The notes under the pieces were generated by a model that saw only the letters and a program-made list of their open reading frames with translations, was not told where the DNA came from and searched no databases. DNA of 64,000 nucleotides. It comes from Cyanoderma ruficeps (taxonomy: Eukaryota > Chordata > Aves > Passeriformes > Timaliidae). This document shows positions 11,501-23,200 of this stretch, piece after piece (position 1 is the stretch's first letter; the number at the start of each line of letters is the position of its first letter). The stretch covers positions 5,865,679 through 5,929,678 of the forward strand of contig VZDJ01000223.1 in assembly GCA_008694505.1 (NCBI GenBank), given 5' to 3'. The position numbers and the translations under genes were made by a program.

Positions 11501-14009
11501 CCAGTGGGGTGGTGGAGAGGCAGCAGAGTGACCCCAGCTGTCTTGGGTGGTGGGGAAGGATGCTGCTGGTCAGCCATGGGGTGGAGGGAGCCAGGCCCTG
11601 TCCCCAGCTGCCAAGGAGCCCCATCCCACAGAGCCACAGTGAGCCAGGGCAGTCAAGCCCCCACGGCCCTGCCGCTGGCCCAACCCCTCACAGCTTCCCT
11701 GCTGCAGCCCAGCCCCACTGACCTGCAGGGCAAGGGGGGGGCTTTGGGGTTCCTCTTTTTATTTTTTTTCCCTTTTTTTTTTTAATTTTCTTTTCTCCCT
11801 CATTTATATGTTTCCATGATTTTGGCTCTTCCTTTCCTTGCCCCCAACTCCAGGAGGTACGTACCCCTCTTCCCTGCTCTGCTCACACTGCTGGGGCTTC
11901 GTTTCCTTTGCGTTTTTAATTGCTGGTGATGAGTCTCATTGCTGCTGCTGTTGCTGCTAACCCCACACGCCCGGGGACCTCGCCTGCTGCAGGACAGCCC
12001 CTCCCCACCTCCAGGCAGGGACGTGGGGTGCCGGCCCTGCCAGGGCTGCACCTTCCCCAAGGCCTGCAGCCTCCTCTGCCAGCCCGGGGGGGCCACAGTG
12101 GCACCTTGCCACCCTCCCGGCTGAGCATCGCCGTGTCTGCAGACAGCTCAGCCTGGCCAATGGGTCTTTGCCTCCGGTGACACCAGGGATGGGGACAGGT
12201 TTGGGATCTCCGTGGGAGGGGCCCCAGCCTGTGCACGGGTGGTTAGGGCATGCCGAGTGGCTGGAGCTGGATGGGAGCAGGAGGTTTCTGTCTACGTGGT
12301 GCCCTGTGCTGTGGTAAGGGCTCACAGCAGTCCCCATGGGGCACCAGCACTGCTCCAATGCCTGCACCCCGGGGTGTCGGGGAGCATTGGTGCTGCCCTC
12401 ATAACTGCTCTGGGGACGGGACGGGGGAACAGGGCCCACAGGGCCTTCCTGGTAGGGGAAGGAGATGAGCAGGACCCCCAGTGTTCACTATGGCTCCTTG
12501 TTTCCATGCTGGATCCAGCCTGCAGGGGTGTGTGCTCGTCCCGCATTCAGCACTGCTGCTGTGGCTGTGGTGGAGGGCAGCTGGGCCCGGAGGGAGAGCA
12601 GGGCCTGTGCCCAGGGACCAGCTTCTCCCACTGTGCTGGCAGCTGTGCGGCTCAGCCACGGCCTTGGGTGCTGCCTTGCTCGGGGTCCAGGACAAATGGG
12701 ACCATGCACAGTGTGGACAGAAAGTCCCCGTGTCCTCCCCGGGAGCTGCGTGGCCGCAGCTTCCTCTGGCTGTGCCGAGTCTGTGTGTGGGTGGGGACGG
12801 TCATCCCTCCGAGCCCGGCAGTCCCGCCCTCGCCTCCATCCTCATCCGTGCGCTTCCCGCTCTGGCTCGGTGCGGTGTGCGCTGCCTGCTGCTGCTGCCC
12901 GCCGCTGCCTGGCTCTGCTTGGCTCTGTGTGTGCTGCTGGAGCCTCTGTGTGCCCGGCCGTGCTCGGCAGGGCTGTGCCCGACTGTCCCCCTCTGCTCCC
13001 AGGAGGCAGGGTGAAGACGTGGAAGCGGCGCTGGTTCATCCTGACTGACAACTGCCTTTACTACTTCGAGTACACAACGGTGAGTGGGCTCCGTGCAGGG
13101 TGAGCTGAGCTGGGGCGGGGAAGGGGCTGGATTTGGGGTGTCCACCCCACAGCTAAACCTCTGCTTGGCCACACCAGGACAAGGAGCCCCGTGGCATCAT
13201 CCCCCTGGAGAACCTGAGCATCCGTGAGGTGGAGGACTCAAAGAAGCCCGTGAGTGCTGTGGCAGTGTCCTCTGGGGTTTGGGGGCAGCTTTGGCTTGGG
13301 CAGGAACAGCTGAGAGTTGTTGCAGCACCCTGAGGTGTCCCCAGGAGAGGCAGGGGCCCCAGAGTGGTCCATCAGAGCAGCTGAGTGCAGACCTGGGGCT
13401 GGCAGCACAGGGGCACGTGCAGGGAGGGACAATCAGCATGTGTCTGTCCCCCTCTGCCATGCTGGGGTGGCTCTGCCAGGGCTGTGTGGCTCTGCTTTTT
13501 CCCTCCCAGTCCCGGGTCCCCTTTGGAAGTGGGGGCTTCCTCTGACCAGTCTCTCCCTCCCAGAACTGCTTTGAGCTCTACATCCCTGACAACAAGGACC
13601 AGGTGATCAAGGCCTGCAAGACAGAGGCAGATGGGCGTGTGGTGGAGGGGAACCACACCGTGTATCGCATCTCTGCCCCCACACCTGAGGAGAAGGAGGA
13701 GTGGATCAAGTGCATCAAGTGAGTGCCTGGAGGAGCACGTGGGGGCACAGCGCCGGGCAGGACCTGCCTGCTGTCCTCAAAGGGGACAAGTGCTTCCCAG
13801 GGCATGCTGCAAGGATGGGAGAAGCAAACTTCCTCAGGGATATAAAGGGACCTGCCCAAGGCCAAGCCAGGCAGGTCACACCCATCGCTGCAGCAGTTTG
13901 GCCTGACCCAACCCTTTGTTCCCCTGCCAGGGCAGCCATCAGCCGGGACCCCTTCTACGAGATGCTGGCTGCCAGGAAGAAGAAGGTCTCCTCCACCAAG
14001 AGGCACTAG
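5360..14009 (+). CDS. CYTH1: Cytohesin-1, ARF guanine-nucleotide exchange factor (spliced, 13 exons plus a 3-nt microexon)
   Basis: Coding exons are 5360-5384, 7809-7891, 8600-8664, 9324-9390, 9573-9691, 9996-10076, 10166-10278, 10349-10497, 10593-10704, optional 11854-11856, 13003-13079, 13178-13249, 13564-13718 and 13931-14009. Phases agree and give 398 aa (399 with the microexon). The order is a coiled coil (about 15-60), a Sec7 domain (about 65-250) with the glutamic finger E158 in the LPGEAQ loop, a PH domain (about 261-378) and a polybasic tail ending [10 protein letters not shown]. Cytohesins load GTP onto ARF1/ARF6 at membranes and are recruited by phosphoinositides through the PH domain. 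From exon 2 on, the protein matches human CYTH1 as I remember it with only scattered substitutions. This separates it from CYTH2, CYTH3 and CYTH4. The first exon is less certain: the standard acidic leader exon may lie outside the window. Confidence 0.95.
11854..11856 (+). other. CYTH1: 3-nt GAG microexon of CYTH1 (diglycine/triglycine switch)
   Basis: A long pyrimidine tract (about 11750-11850) ends in ccag|GAG|gtacgt, giving an acceptor and a strong donor separated by exactly three bases. Inserted between exons 10593-10704 and 13003-13079, GAG changes L-G-G-R to L-G-G-G-R. Mammalian cytohesin genes are known to use such a 3-nt exon. The diglycine PH domain strongly prefers PI(3,4,5)P3, while the triglycine form binds PI(4,5)P2 and PIP3 more equally. 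Too short for gene finders, it is supported here by signal, position and phase. Confidence 0.85.
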
Positions 14010-14925
14010 CAGCCAGACTGGCCCTGTGGGGCCAGCGTGCCCCTGCAGCAGCCCAAGTGTCCCCCCATCATGGGGGCATGAGGGGTGGGGGCCACGCTGC
14101 AGGCTGGCCCTCAAGGCCCAGGGCCCAGCTTCAGCTTAGCCATTTCTTTACTGTGGGGGGAGGGAAGGGGCACGGGCATCTCAGTGACTCTGGCCCCCCA
14201 TCACTGCCTCATCGCTGGACAGCATCTTCACAGGCTCAAGCTGGAACACAGCCCCCCTGTGCACCCCTGGGAGCCCTGGCCTCAGCACCACGGCCACCCT
14301 CCCTGCCTCTGACCCCCCCAGAAGCCTGTGGCCACATGGCACTGGGTGCCCCCAACACCCGTGTTCAGACGTTCTTGGGGTGTTCTGTCAGGAGGGGGAG
14401 CAGCTGTTGGTGAGCAGCTGGCGGTTTTGGGGTGCCACAGGCGCAGGGTGTCAGCCCCAGGGGGGCCCTGCAGAGATACAGCTCCCAGCCCTCGTTGTAG
14501 CGGGCCTGGGTCTGTCCTGGGCACCCCACGCTGCCGTCTTGGACCCTCCCGGCCACCCCCTGCCCTGGAATGGTCCTCACAGACACAGGAGGGACAAAGG
14601 GACTGTCCGCAGCTGGAGCCTGCCCTCGGGATGGCTGCTGGTGGGGATCTCCCTCACAGTCACCTGTGTCTTGTCCTGTCCCCATCCCCACGCACGGTCT
14701 GGAGGTGCCTGGATCAGTATTATTTATCAGAGGTGTAAATACTCCTGTATAGTTTTCTCCTTGTAGATTATTTTGTATGTGGGTGGTTCAGTGCAGAGGC
14801 CTCGCAGAGTGGGACGGGGGGGGCAGGATTTTTTATTCTAACCTCTTTTTTTTTTTTTTTAATTTGCCATGGCCTTGTAAATTAGTGCTGAAGATCAGCA
14901 ACAAATAAATACTTGCACCACGCTT
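14010..14925 (+). other. CYTH1: CYTH1 3' untranslated region
   Basis: Non-coding sequence from the TAG at 14007-14009 to the likely cleavage zone after the AATAAA. It includes a T-rich run near 14845-14862 and AT-rich sequence at 14720-14780, unlike the GC-rich upstream part. The cleavage point is estimated, not observed. Confidence 0.75.
14904..14909 (+). terminator. CYTH1 polyadenylation signal AATAAA
   Basis: Canonical AATAAA about 0.9 kb after the CYTH1 stop. It is followed within 40 nt by a T/GT-containing stretch (cctgtgctct) suitable as a downstream element. It is the only canonical hexamer I saw on this strand between the CYTH1 stop and DNAH17. Confidence 0.8.
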
Positions 14926-15897
14926 CTCTTGACCTCCTGTGCTCTATGCAGCTTGAGATGGGCAGGAGTCCCCTGTCACTGTCAGCCCTTGTCCTGTGCC
15001 CAGCCTTGGGCTGGGCTAATTCTCCTCCCAGTCTGAGCTCTTGATTTGCCAGGAGTGTTTGTGAGCCTTGTGCCTTCAGCAGCTGCCCCTGGCCACCAGG
15101 ACAGTGCCTGGGGTACCTCACTGCAAAACACAGAGTGGCTGTTCCAGGCTGGGACAGCTCTGGGTCCTGCATCCTGAGGGCACCAAGCTTGGCTGGGCAG
15201 GGGCTGGTTACCCACTGCAGTGGCATTCAGTGCACTGTGGACACCTGGGACAGTGGGGGTGTGGGGTGCTGTGATGTGCAGCAGGACTGGGGATTCTGGC
15301 CCAGCTGCTGCCAGGTGTGAATGGGATCAAAGCCAAGTTGGGGCTGAGGGCAAGCTGGGAGTGCCAAGCCTGTGCCAGCTGTGTTGGCACCATCAGGGCC
15401 TTTGGCACTGCAGCCTGAGTCTGGCCAGGGTGGGCAAAGAGCCCTTGCTGAGGGATGGGGACAGTGTGGGGTGTGAGGGGGAAGGGCAGCCCTGCAGTTG
15501 GGCTGGTGCTGGTGCCCGTTGGGCTGGTGCTGGTCGGTTGGGGCACAGACTGTCAGTTGAACTGCTGACAGTGCCTGGAGGCTGTCGGAGGGTTGAGGAG
15601 TGTGACAGAGAAGCTGTAGAGCCAGGTAAGATTGGGGTGAGCCAGGGCAGCAATAGGGCCAGTCAGGGATTGAGCGGGTCGGGGGGCAATGGGGCCAGGT
15701 GATGATGGGGCCAGTCAGGGATGGAACAGGTCAGAGGGTGACAGGGCTGGGTGGTGATGGACAGGCAGCGGTGGGGTGGGCTGGGCAGTGTCAGGAGGTC
15801 AGGGTGTGGGGTCTGCACAGCCCCTGGCTGAGCAGGGTTTTTCCCACTGGACTACCCCAGGTGCTGCGGAGCTGCAGCCGAGCCTGGTGCTGGCAGG
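14926..15897. other. Short CYTH1-DNAH17 intergenic interval, including the probable DNAH17 promoter and 5' UTR
   Basis: Less than 1 kb separates the CYTH1 poly(A) signal from the DNAH17 start codon, so the DNAH17 promoter should be here or in the CYTH1 3' end. I saw no good TATA box and no clear RFX X-box. A ccccag at 15855-15860 could be an acceptor for a non-coding first exon, but I cannot show one. Imperfect GT-rich repeats are listed separately. Confidence 0.5.
15651..15760. repeat. Two imperfect copies of a ~52-bp tandem unit
   Basis: The segment ggccagtcagggat occurs at about 15657 and again 52 bp later. Similar flanks (gggtc, ggtgatg, gaca) recur with substitutions. It lies about 140-250 bp upstream of the DNAH17 start codon, in the likely promoter. 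Confidence 0.6.
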
Positions 15898-18800
15898 ATG
15901 TCAGACACAGAGGATGGGAGGTTAGACCTCCTCGAGAGCTTGGCCACGGCGCTGCTGCGCGTCCGGCCGGACAGGTGGGCCAAGTTCGTGGCCAGCGAGG
16001 AGACTTCAGTCATGCTGGACAAGTTCTTCAAGCAACCAGAAATGCTGGAGCTGGTGCTGGGGATGAACCCTGCTGGGCAGATCCTGCCCACGACCTGCTT
16101 CCCACCTGCCCTAAAGGGCAAGGGAATATACTGTGTGAAGAAGAAGGCGGAGAACATCACCGGGGAGAACTGTCGGACTGGTCTGCTGGTGGGAGACATC
16201 GGCCCCTCGCCCGTGGAGCAGCTCATCACCGTGCTGCAGGAGGTGGGTTGTCCATGCAGGCACAGGCTTGGGGTGAGCAGGGCCAGCTGGGCTCCCTGGG
16301 TACACTGCTGCACTGGGACCCCTGCTGTGGGCTGCTGTAGCCAAATTTCCAGGTGGGCTCCAAAATGAACTAAAATTCACGGAAGAAAAGGCCCTTGCCC
16401 TGACCTGGCAGTGACTCCCATCCTATGCTGAACAAGCCCCACAAGGAGAAGAGCTGGGTGAAGGTCACCAACCTGGTTTTCTTCTGGCCCCAACTGGATC
16501 ACTTCCTCCATGCAATTTTAAACTCATAATGCCCACTTACCTCTACCCTGCAGCCGGGAAATGCCTAAGTGCATTTCTCTCAAACTTCCCATAAATAGTC
16601 CCGCTGCCAGTCCAGAGCCCCCAAAAGCTACATCAGCTCCAGGAGCTCCCACTATTCCCTCTCACTGTTGGGAGGTTTTGCTCATGTGCCAGCCCCTGAC
16701 TCTGCTAGATGCATTCACTGTGCCACTTCCAGCACTTCCCAGGCCATGAGAGCTGGAAACCCAGAGCAAGGGGCCTTTTGGTCACACTGATGAGACAAAT
16801 ATCAGCAAAACCCACCTGTGGCCAACAGAGCCGTGACTGCACCGGGACTGTGCTTCAATGGGCAGTGAGGGAGCGCTGGGGTGCCCACCACTGCCCCGTG
16901 TACAGGAGGTCGTGACCAAGTGCCTGACCTAGCCCTGTCCTGCAGGTTGTGTCCCCTCTGCTTCTGAGCGAGGATGAGGGGGTGGGCTGGCCCAGGATTG
17001 TGATGGAGGACGTCGTGCAGCAGACTCACCGGCTGCAGAACAAGATGTTCGTGATGAGTGGGAAGATACAGGGAAAGCCACTGCTCCCACTGCCGGAGCA
17101 CCTGGTCAGCTGGGATGACTCAGGCGCCGCCCTGGACTGGTGGGTGCTGCTGGCACCACTTGGTGTCAGGAAGGTCTGGCAGGGGCCCAGGACAGCATAA
17201 ATAGCTCGGGGAGGGACGGGAGCTGGGACACTGGCTCGGTCCCTGCACAGCCCTGGGCACAGCCAGCCCCTGCAGCAGACAGTGTTTGAGGGGTTCATGC
17301 CAGGCATCTGCACCGGTAGAGATGGCCAAAAGCAGGCGTGACAGGCTTCCCTAGGGCTGTTTAGGGTTCCCCCGGGGCAGTTTAGGGTTCCCAGGGGGCA
17401 TAACCCATCTGCCTTTCAGCCTGGTGGGGCCCATAGATTGTACGGTGCTGCACTCCATCGAGACCGTCGTCATCGAGTGGTTCCAGCAGGTTGAAGAGAT
17501 CTTTAGCCAGGACCCAGCACAGCAACTGCTGGAGGGGCTGCACCCCCTGCCCAGGGTGGAGTTTGATTTCTGGCAGAACAGGATGACCAGTCTGGAGTGC
17601 ATCAATGAGCAGGTACAGTCTCACCCACAGTGACCACATGTCCTCACTCTGAGCCCCCCGTGCTGAGCCGCCCATGCTGATCCTGACGCCTCTTCCCTGC
17701 CAGCTGCTCTCACCCCAAGTGACAGTGCTGTCCAAGACTCTGGAGAAGGCTGACAGCTGCTACTGGCCATCGCTGCAGAACATGTTCAGGGCTGTCCGTG
17801 GTGGTGAGGTCCCATGACATGGTGGTGGCTGCCTCCAACAAGGTGTTCTCATCCCAACACAGATTTTCTCCATGTCCTAGGTCTGGAGGAAGCCAATGAT
17901 GTCAGCCTCTACCTGCAACCGCTGCAGGCGCTGCTGGAGGAGATGGAGCAAGCAGATTACTCCCAGGTAAGTGATATGTGGCAAAATAACCAGGCAGAGC
18001 CTGGTGGCCTCAACTGTGCAGCAGCAGAGCCCCAGAGGCTTCAGGGGGGACACATCCCCCCGGCTCTGCCACGGCCCCACACTGACAAGGCTCTGCTCCC
18101 ACAGCTGCAGCCCTTTGTGCCCAAGGTGCTCTGCACTGTCTGCCTGCTCCGGGCTCACTGCGTGCACTACCACTCGCCTGCCCACATAACCCGCATCCTG
18201 CAGGAGATCTGCAACTTCTTCATCAGCCTGGTACAGCCCCAGGGCCAGTACTGACCCACCCCTGTCCCCTCCAGTTGCCTCTCTGGGGCAGATGTGGAGA
18301 GTCCAGTGACAGTGATGCAGAGACACCCTAGACAAGGGAACAGCAGAGTCCCCCAGTAGGGCTGGGGAGAGTCTGGGGCAGGCACGGGCTGAAGGCAACC
18401 ACCAGCAAGTCTGTGGGGGTGAAAGGGGCAGGAGGAGCCTCCACGTCCTCCTGACAATGGCCCCTGCCTGTGTCTGTCCCAGACCTACAAATTCCTGAAC
18501 CCGGAAGACATGCTGAAGGGGCTGCAAGGAGAACCCCAGGAGACCCTGGAGGGACTCAAATTAGCCATCTCCACCACAGAGAAGTTCTTCCAGTCCTACA
18601 GCACTTACTGCTCCGACCTAATGCCAAAATGGTTCCCGGTGGGTGCAGGGATGGTGCAGGAACATCTGACCCCCTGCACACCAGCACCAGACTGACAGCC
18701 CCTCTCCCCTCCCAGCGTCAGCCACAGCTCTGGGAGTTTCCCCCCACACAGATGTTCGGGAGGATGGATGCCTTCTTGCACAGACTCAAGGCCATCAAGG

Positions 18801-20298
18801 TGACAGCACAGCTTCCAGTGTCAGCCTCAGCAAGGCCTCCCCTGCCCTGGGGACCCTGGGCTGGGAGTGGCACAGGGTGAACTCAGTGCAGCCTGGGGCA
18901 GGCTGGAGCTGCAGGCACAGTGGGACATCTCTGGAGTTCAATGGCACCATTCCCAGCACAGTGTCCCCCCCAGCCCTGAGCCCTTTGGCAGGATGGGCAC
19001 ACCCTAGCCAGGCTGGGGAGCACCCCTGTGGGGAAGCTCCTCAGGACTGCTGAGCTGCCCTGTGCTGGTGCTGCAGCTCCTGCACCTGCAGCCTGGGACA
19101 GGGGAAGCCAGGTAAAAGGGGGTTTATGTTTGCCAGGAGCTGTTCCAGGTAGCCGTCGACTTTCTGAAGCTGGAGAAGACTGTGCTGGGAGGGGTGAAAG
19201 GAAACTTCCTTGGTACCTGGGTGTTGCAGATTTCTGAGGAGATCTGTGAAGCCACCAAAGCTTTTGCCGAATGCAAATACGATCCTTTGGATCCCGATGA
19301 AGAGGTGAGCAGATGTTAGAATGGAAATGTAATGGATGCTGGAATGGAGATGTTAGCATTGGCTAAGTGCACAGGGCTGGCTCTGGAGCAGGTCATGGGG
19401 CTCTGGACGCTCTGGGTTCAGCAAATCCTTCCTGAAGGATTTGGGAAGGAGGCACAGGGGCTGTGCCACTTTAAACCATTTTGCTCTCAATGGCAGGAAT
19501 GGAACAGAGACTTTGCAGAGTTCCAGAAGAAGGTTGAGGATGCAAACAAGCAGCTGGCTGCCATCTTCTGCCAGGGCTTTGATGACTGTAACCGCCTGCC
19601 AGCGGCTGTGAAGGTACCTGTGCCCCAGCTCCGCAGCCTGACACGAACCTCCCACGGGAACTGGGGTCTCTCCCAGCCTGGGTGCAGGAACCAGTGCCTG
19701 CCTCTCTGTCCTGCAGCTGGTGCACATGTTTGCCTCTGTGCTGGAGCGACCCCTGATCAGAGCTGAGGCTTCCCCCTGCTACTTGGCCCTGCTGGGAATG
19801 TTTGAGGCGGAACTGGAGAGTGTGAAGACGCTGTATGACACCCGGTTCGTGTCCCCACCGCCCCCCGGGGGGGCCCCAGCCATCCACAAGAACATGCCAC
19901 CGGTGGCCGGGCAGCTGAAGTGGTCTCTGGAGCTGCAGCAGCGGCTGGAGGAGCCACACAAGGAGTTGTTGGCCATCAAGCACCCGTAGGTGCAGGTCCC
20001 CTGTCATCCCACGGGGACACAGGGCAGCAGTGGGGCAGGATCCAGCCTGGAGCGGGTCCCCTCCCATGTCCTGCTGCTGCAGCTTTATTGTGGCTCTGAC
20101 AGTGCCATGGTGAGCGCTGAGGCTGAGATGGTGTTCGCAAAGTACGAGGAAATGATGGAGCTGCTGCAATCTTACAGCAAGAGGATCTACAAGGAATGGG
20201 CAAGCGGACCCGGCCGGGACTGCCACTTCAGCCTGGAGCAGCCCCTGCTCCAGAGGGACCCTGAGTCCGGCCTCCTCAGCGTGAACTTGTGCAAAAAG
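15898..20298 (+). other. DNAH17: DNAH17 exons 1-12: N-terminal tail, residues 1-678
   Basis: Exons: 15898-16242, 16946-17139, 17420-17612, 17704-17803, 17881-17966, 18105-18230, 18483-18638, 18716-18799, 19137-19304, 19497-19613, 19717-19985, 20103-20298. This part of the tail (DHC N1 region) mediates heavy-chain association and intermediate-chain binding. The start at 15898 has A at -3 and begins MSDTEDGRL, followed by the dynein-like LLESLAT segment, so it is probably the true start. Exon 12 uses the AG at 20101-20102. An AG about 20 nt upstream would lead to a stop. Confidence 0.9.
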
Positions 20299-23200
20299 GT
20301 CGGTGCTGGCACGGGCAGCACCAGCAGCCCCTCACCCGGGTGAGCCGGCGGCCCGGGGGCTGCCCGAGCTGCAGGTGGGGCTGGTAACGAGCCCTCCCCG
20401 CCCGCCGTGTCCCGCAGCTCACTGCCGTCCTGCGGGAGGTGAAGTACCTGAAGCTCCAGCAGCAGCAGGACATCCCAAGCAATGCTGAGAAACTCTTTGC
20501 CCAAAATGAGACTTTTCAAAAGATAGGGGACAACTTGGATCTCATCGTGGGCTGGTACAATGAGGCAAGTTCTGAAGGGGAGACAATCCAGCTGCTTTTC
20601 CAGGCTGAAAGGGACTGGGGGGGGTTTGGGTACCACAGGCACCTCAGGTCCCCGCCCATCCTGTGGCTAAGCAAGCCATGGCTGCTGCTGTCCACCTCCT
20701 CCCCCCCACCACTGTGTTGGTGGGGTGGGGACCCTGTTCCTCGGTGCTCAGCGAGGACGTGTTGGCTCAGGTGAAGGAGCACTCACCTGTGGGTGTGTTG
20801 GCTCAGGTGAAGAAGCTGCTGATACCAGTGGAGCAGCCACTGCTGAAAAGGGAGCTGGAGGCCCTGGACATCCATCTGGCCACTGCTGAGCGGTCTCTGT
20901 TCTGGAGCCATGAAGGTACAAACCCCCAGCTTGGCCATCCAAGGCTGGGGATCCTCCTTGTGCATGGGGTCCCTGGTCCCCAGCACAAATTGACCTCCCA
21001 CTGCCCTGGCGGGGTCTCCACAATGTGCTCATGTGCCCATTTCCCTCCCAGGTGTCATGGAATACATCCAGGAGACAAGGGACAGCCTACATGACCTGCA
21101 GAGACGGGTCCAGAAAGCAAAGCTGAACCTACAGAGCATCACCCAGCTGATGGAGGTAATGTTTGCTGGCACTTCACAAGCATCTTTCTGAGACAGGATT
21201 GCCCTTTCCCCAGCTCAGGAGAGCAGCTCCATTCTCTCTCCCTGCAGGACTGTTCAGCCACTCCCTTGTTTGGAAGAAAGGACAACAAGGAAACCGCTCT
21301 CCTGGACCTTGATGGGAAGGATAATGCCTTGGCTCAGCGCCGCGCTGTCATCGAGAGTACGGGTGAGAAGATCCAGGCGATGGTGAAGGTGAGACACGGC
21401 CCTGGAGCATTGGATGGCTCACAGGGACATGAGGAAGGGCTTGAAGCAATGTCAGGAGCTTTTGCTGGGTGTTCACTGACAAACACTGGCTGGTTTTCTC
21501 GTGGCAGGAGAACGCAGACCTGTTTAAGGCTGACTTGTCCTCACGGATATGGCTGGACTATGTGCGATACTTAGACAGAATCGTCTTGGATGGGCTCTGC
21601 AGTCTCGTTCACAAAACCCTGCAGCTGCTGCTCACCAACATGGCCCCTGACGTAGGTCCCGGTGTTCTGGCAGTGGGTGTCCCTGTGCTGGGCTCGGGGT
21701 GTCCCACCACTCACTGTCAGTTCGGTCAGTGGCCGAACGTGACCGTCCCCATGGTCCCTGCAGGGCTGTGGGGCTGTGGGGCGTGAAGCCCACACCAGGC
21801 ACTGACCTGTTCCAGGCCCAGGTGGCCCCGCTGTTCGAGGTGCAAATGGAGCTGTCGGAGGGCCGGGTGCAGTACCAGCCCTCCCTGGAGGCGGGGAGTG
21901 GCGACAGCTTCTTGGTGCTGGTGGAGGGGCTGCTCGGGGACACGGAGGCGGTGGCAGCCTCGATGCCACGGCTGCTGGAGGGCGCTGTCAGTTACAAGGT
22001 GAGCTCTTCACAGGCAGCAGCTCCCAGCTCAGCAGGAAATGGGTGAGGGTGGCCGGTGTCCCCAGCCAGTCCCCGAGCTCTGCCTGTCCCTGCAGACTGC
22101 GCTGGAGGAGCAGGCGGAACTCATGAGGATGCAGGAGAAGCTGATGTCGCTGGTGGTCAGCACCATGGCAGAAGGGGAAGAATTCAGTGCCAGCTTTGAG
22201 GAGCACTCCCAGCTGTGGCAGGAGAGCCCCGAGGAGTTCCTGCATCGCTTCCTCACCTTGGGCAGTGCCGCTGAAGAGGGGGAGGCAGAGCCACCGCCAG
22301 AGAAGCCCTTGGCCCCTGGGATACCGCCCCTGCAGCTCTTCCAACAGGAGGTGTGGGATGAATGCCTTGAGATGTGCTGGGTGCTTGGGGCACCCTAGAG
22401 GACACTGGGTGCCCAGGGAGGTGCCAGCCACAGAATATGACCCATTTTTGTCCCCAGATCGACGCACTCGAGGCACTGCACGAAGAGCTGAGTGGGTTTG
22501 AGGAAACCAAGGTGTTTGGGGGGTGGCTGCAGAGTGACTGCCGCCCCTTCAAGAAGGCGCTGCTGGCTGCCATCAAGGGCCAGAGCCTGGTGCTCCGGCG
22601 GTACCTCGCCAACCACGTCACCAGCAGGTAAGGCCTGGCCAGCCCTGGCGTAGGGATGGGGTGCCCCCAGTGACTGAAGCCCAGATAAGCTGTGGCACAG
22701 GCACCACTGTGTGCCAGGCCAGGGCTGACCTGGGGGAGACAGCCCTGAACGTGCAGGTCCCAGGCACCTTCAGGGGTGAGTTCCTGGGGGGTCGTGCCCT
22801 GCAGAGTGAGCCCCAAGCCCCAGGGACACGTGGTGAGCACCACTGTCCTCTCAGTCTCCAGGAGTTACAGGATTTCATCCAGGAGTCCACTGCTGGCTTG
22901 AGTAAACCTCTGGAGGAGGGAGACTACGAAGGACTGGTGGCAGTGATGGCGCACCTGGCGAGGGTCAGGGAGAGGCAGGAGGCGACGGACGCCATGTTCG
23001 AGCCCTTGAAGGAGACAGTTGCGCTGCTCAAGACTTACGGGGACAAGATGCCAGAGGAGATCCTCCTGCTGCTCCAGGCAGGCTGCTCAGGGTGTGGGGG
23101 GCCGGGCAGGGCCTTCCTGGGGCCAGGCTGGTGACCCCACGTGGTGCCCACTGCAGAAACTGCCCGAGCATTGGAACAACAACAAGAGGCTGTGCCTGCG

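Noticed and set aside
20565..20570. GC donor read as a sequencing error or pseudogene sign
   Set aside because: The whole 80-exon frame is intact, the gcaagt context is the classical GC-donor consensus, and two other GC donors occur in the same gene.
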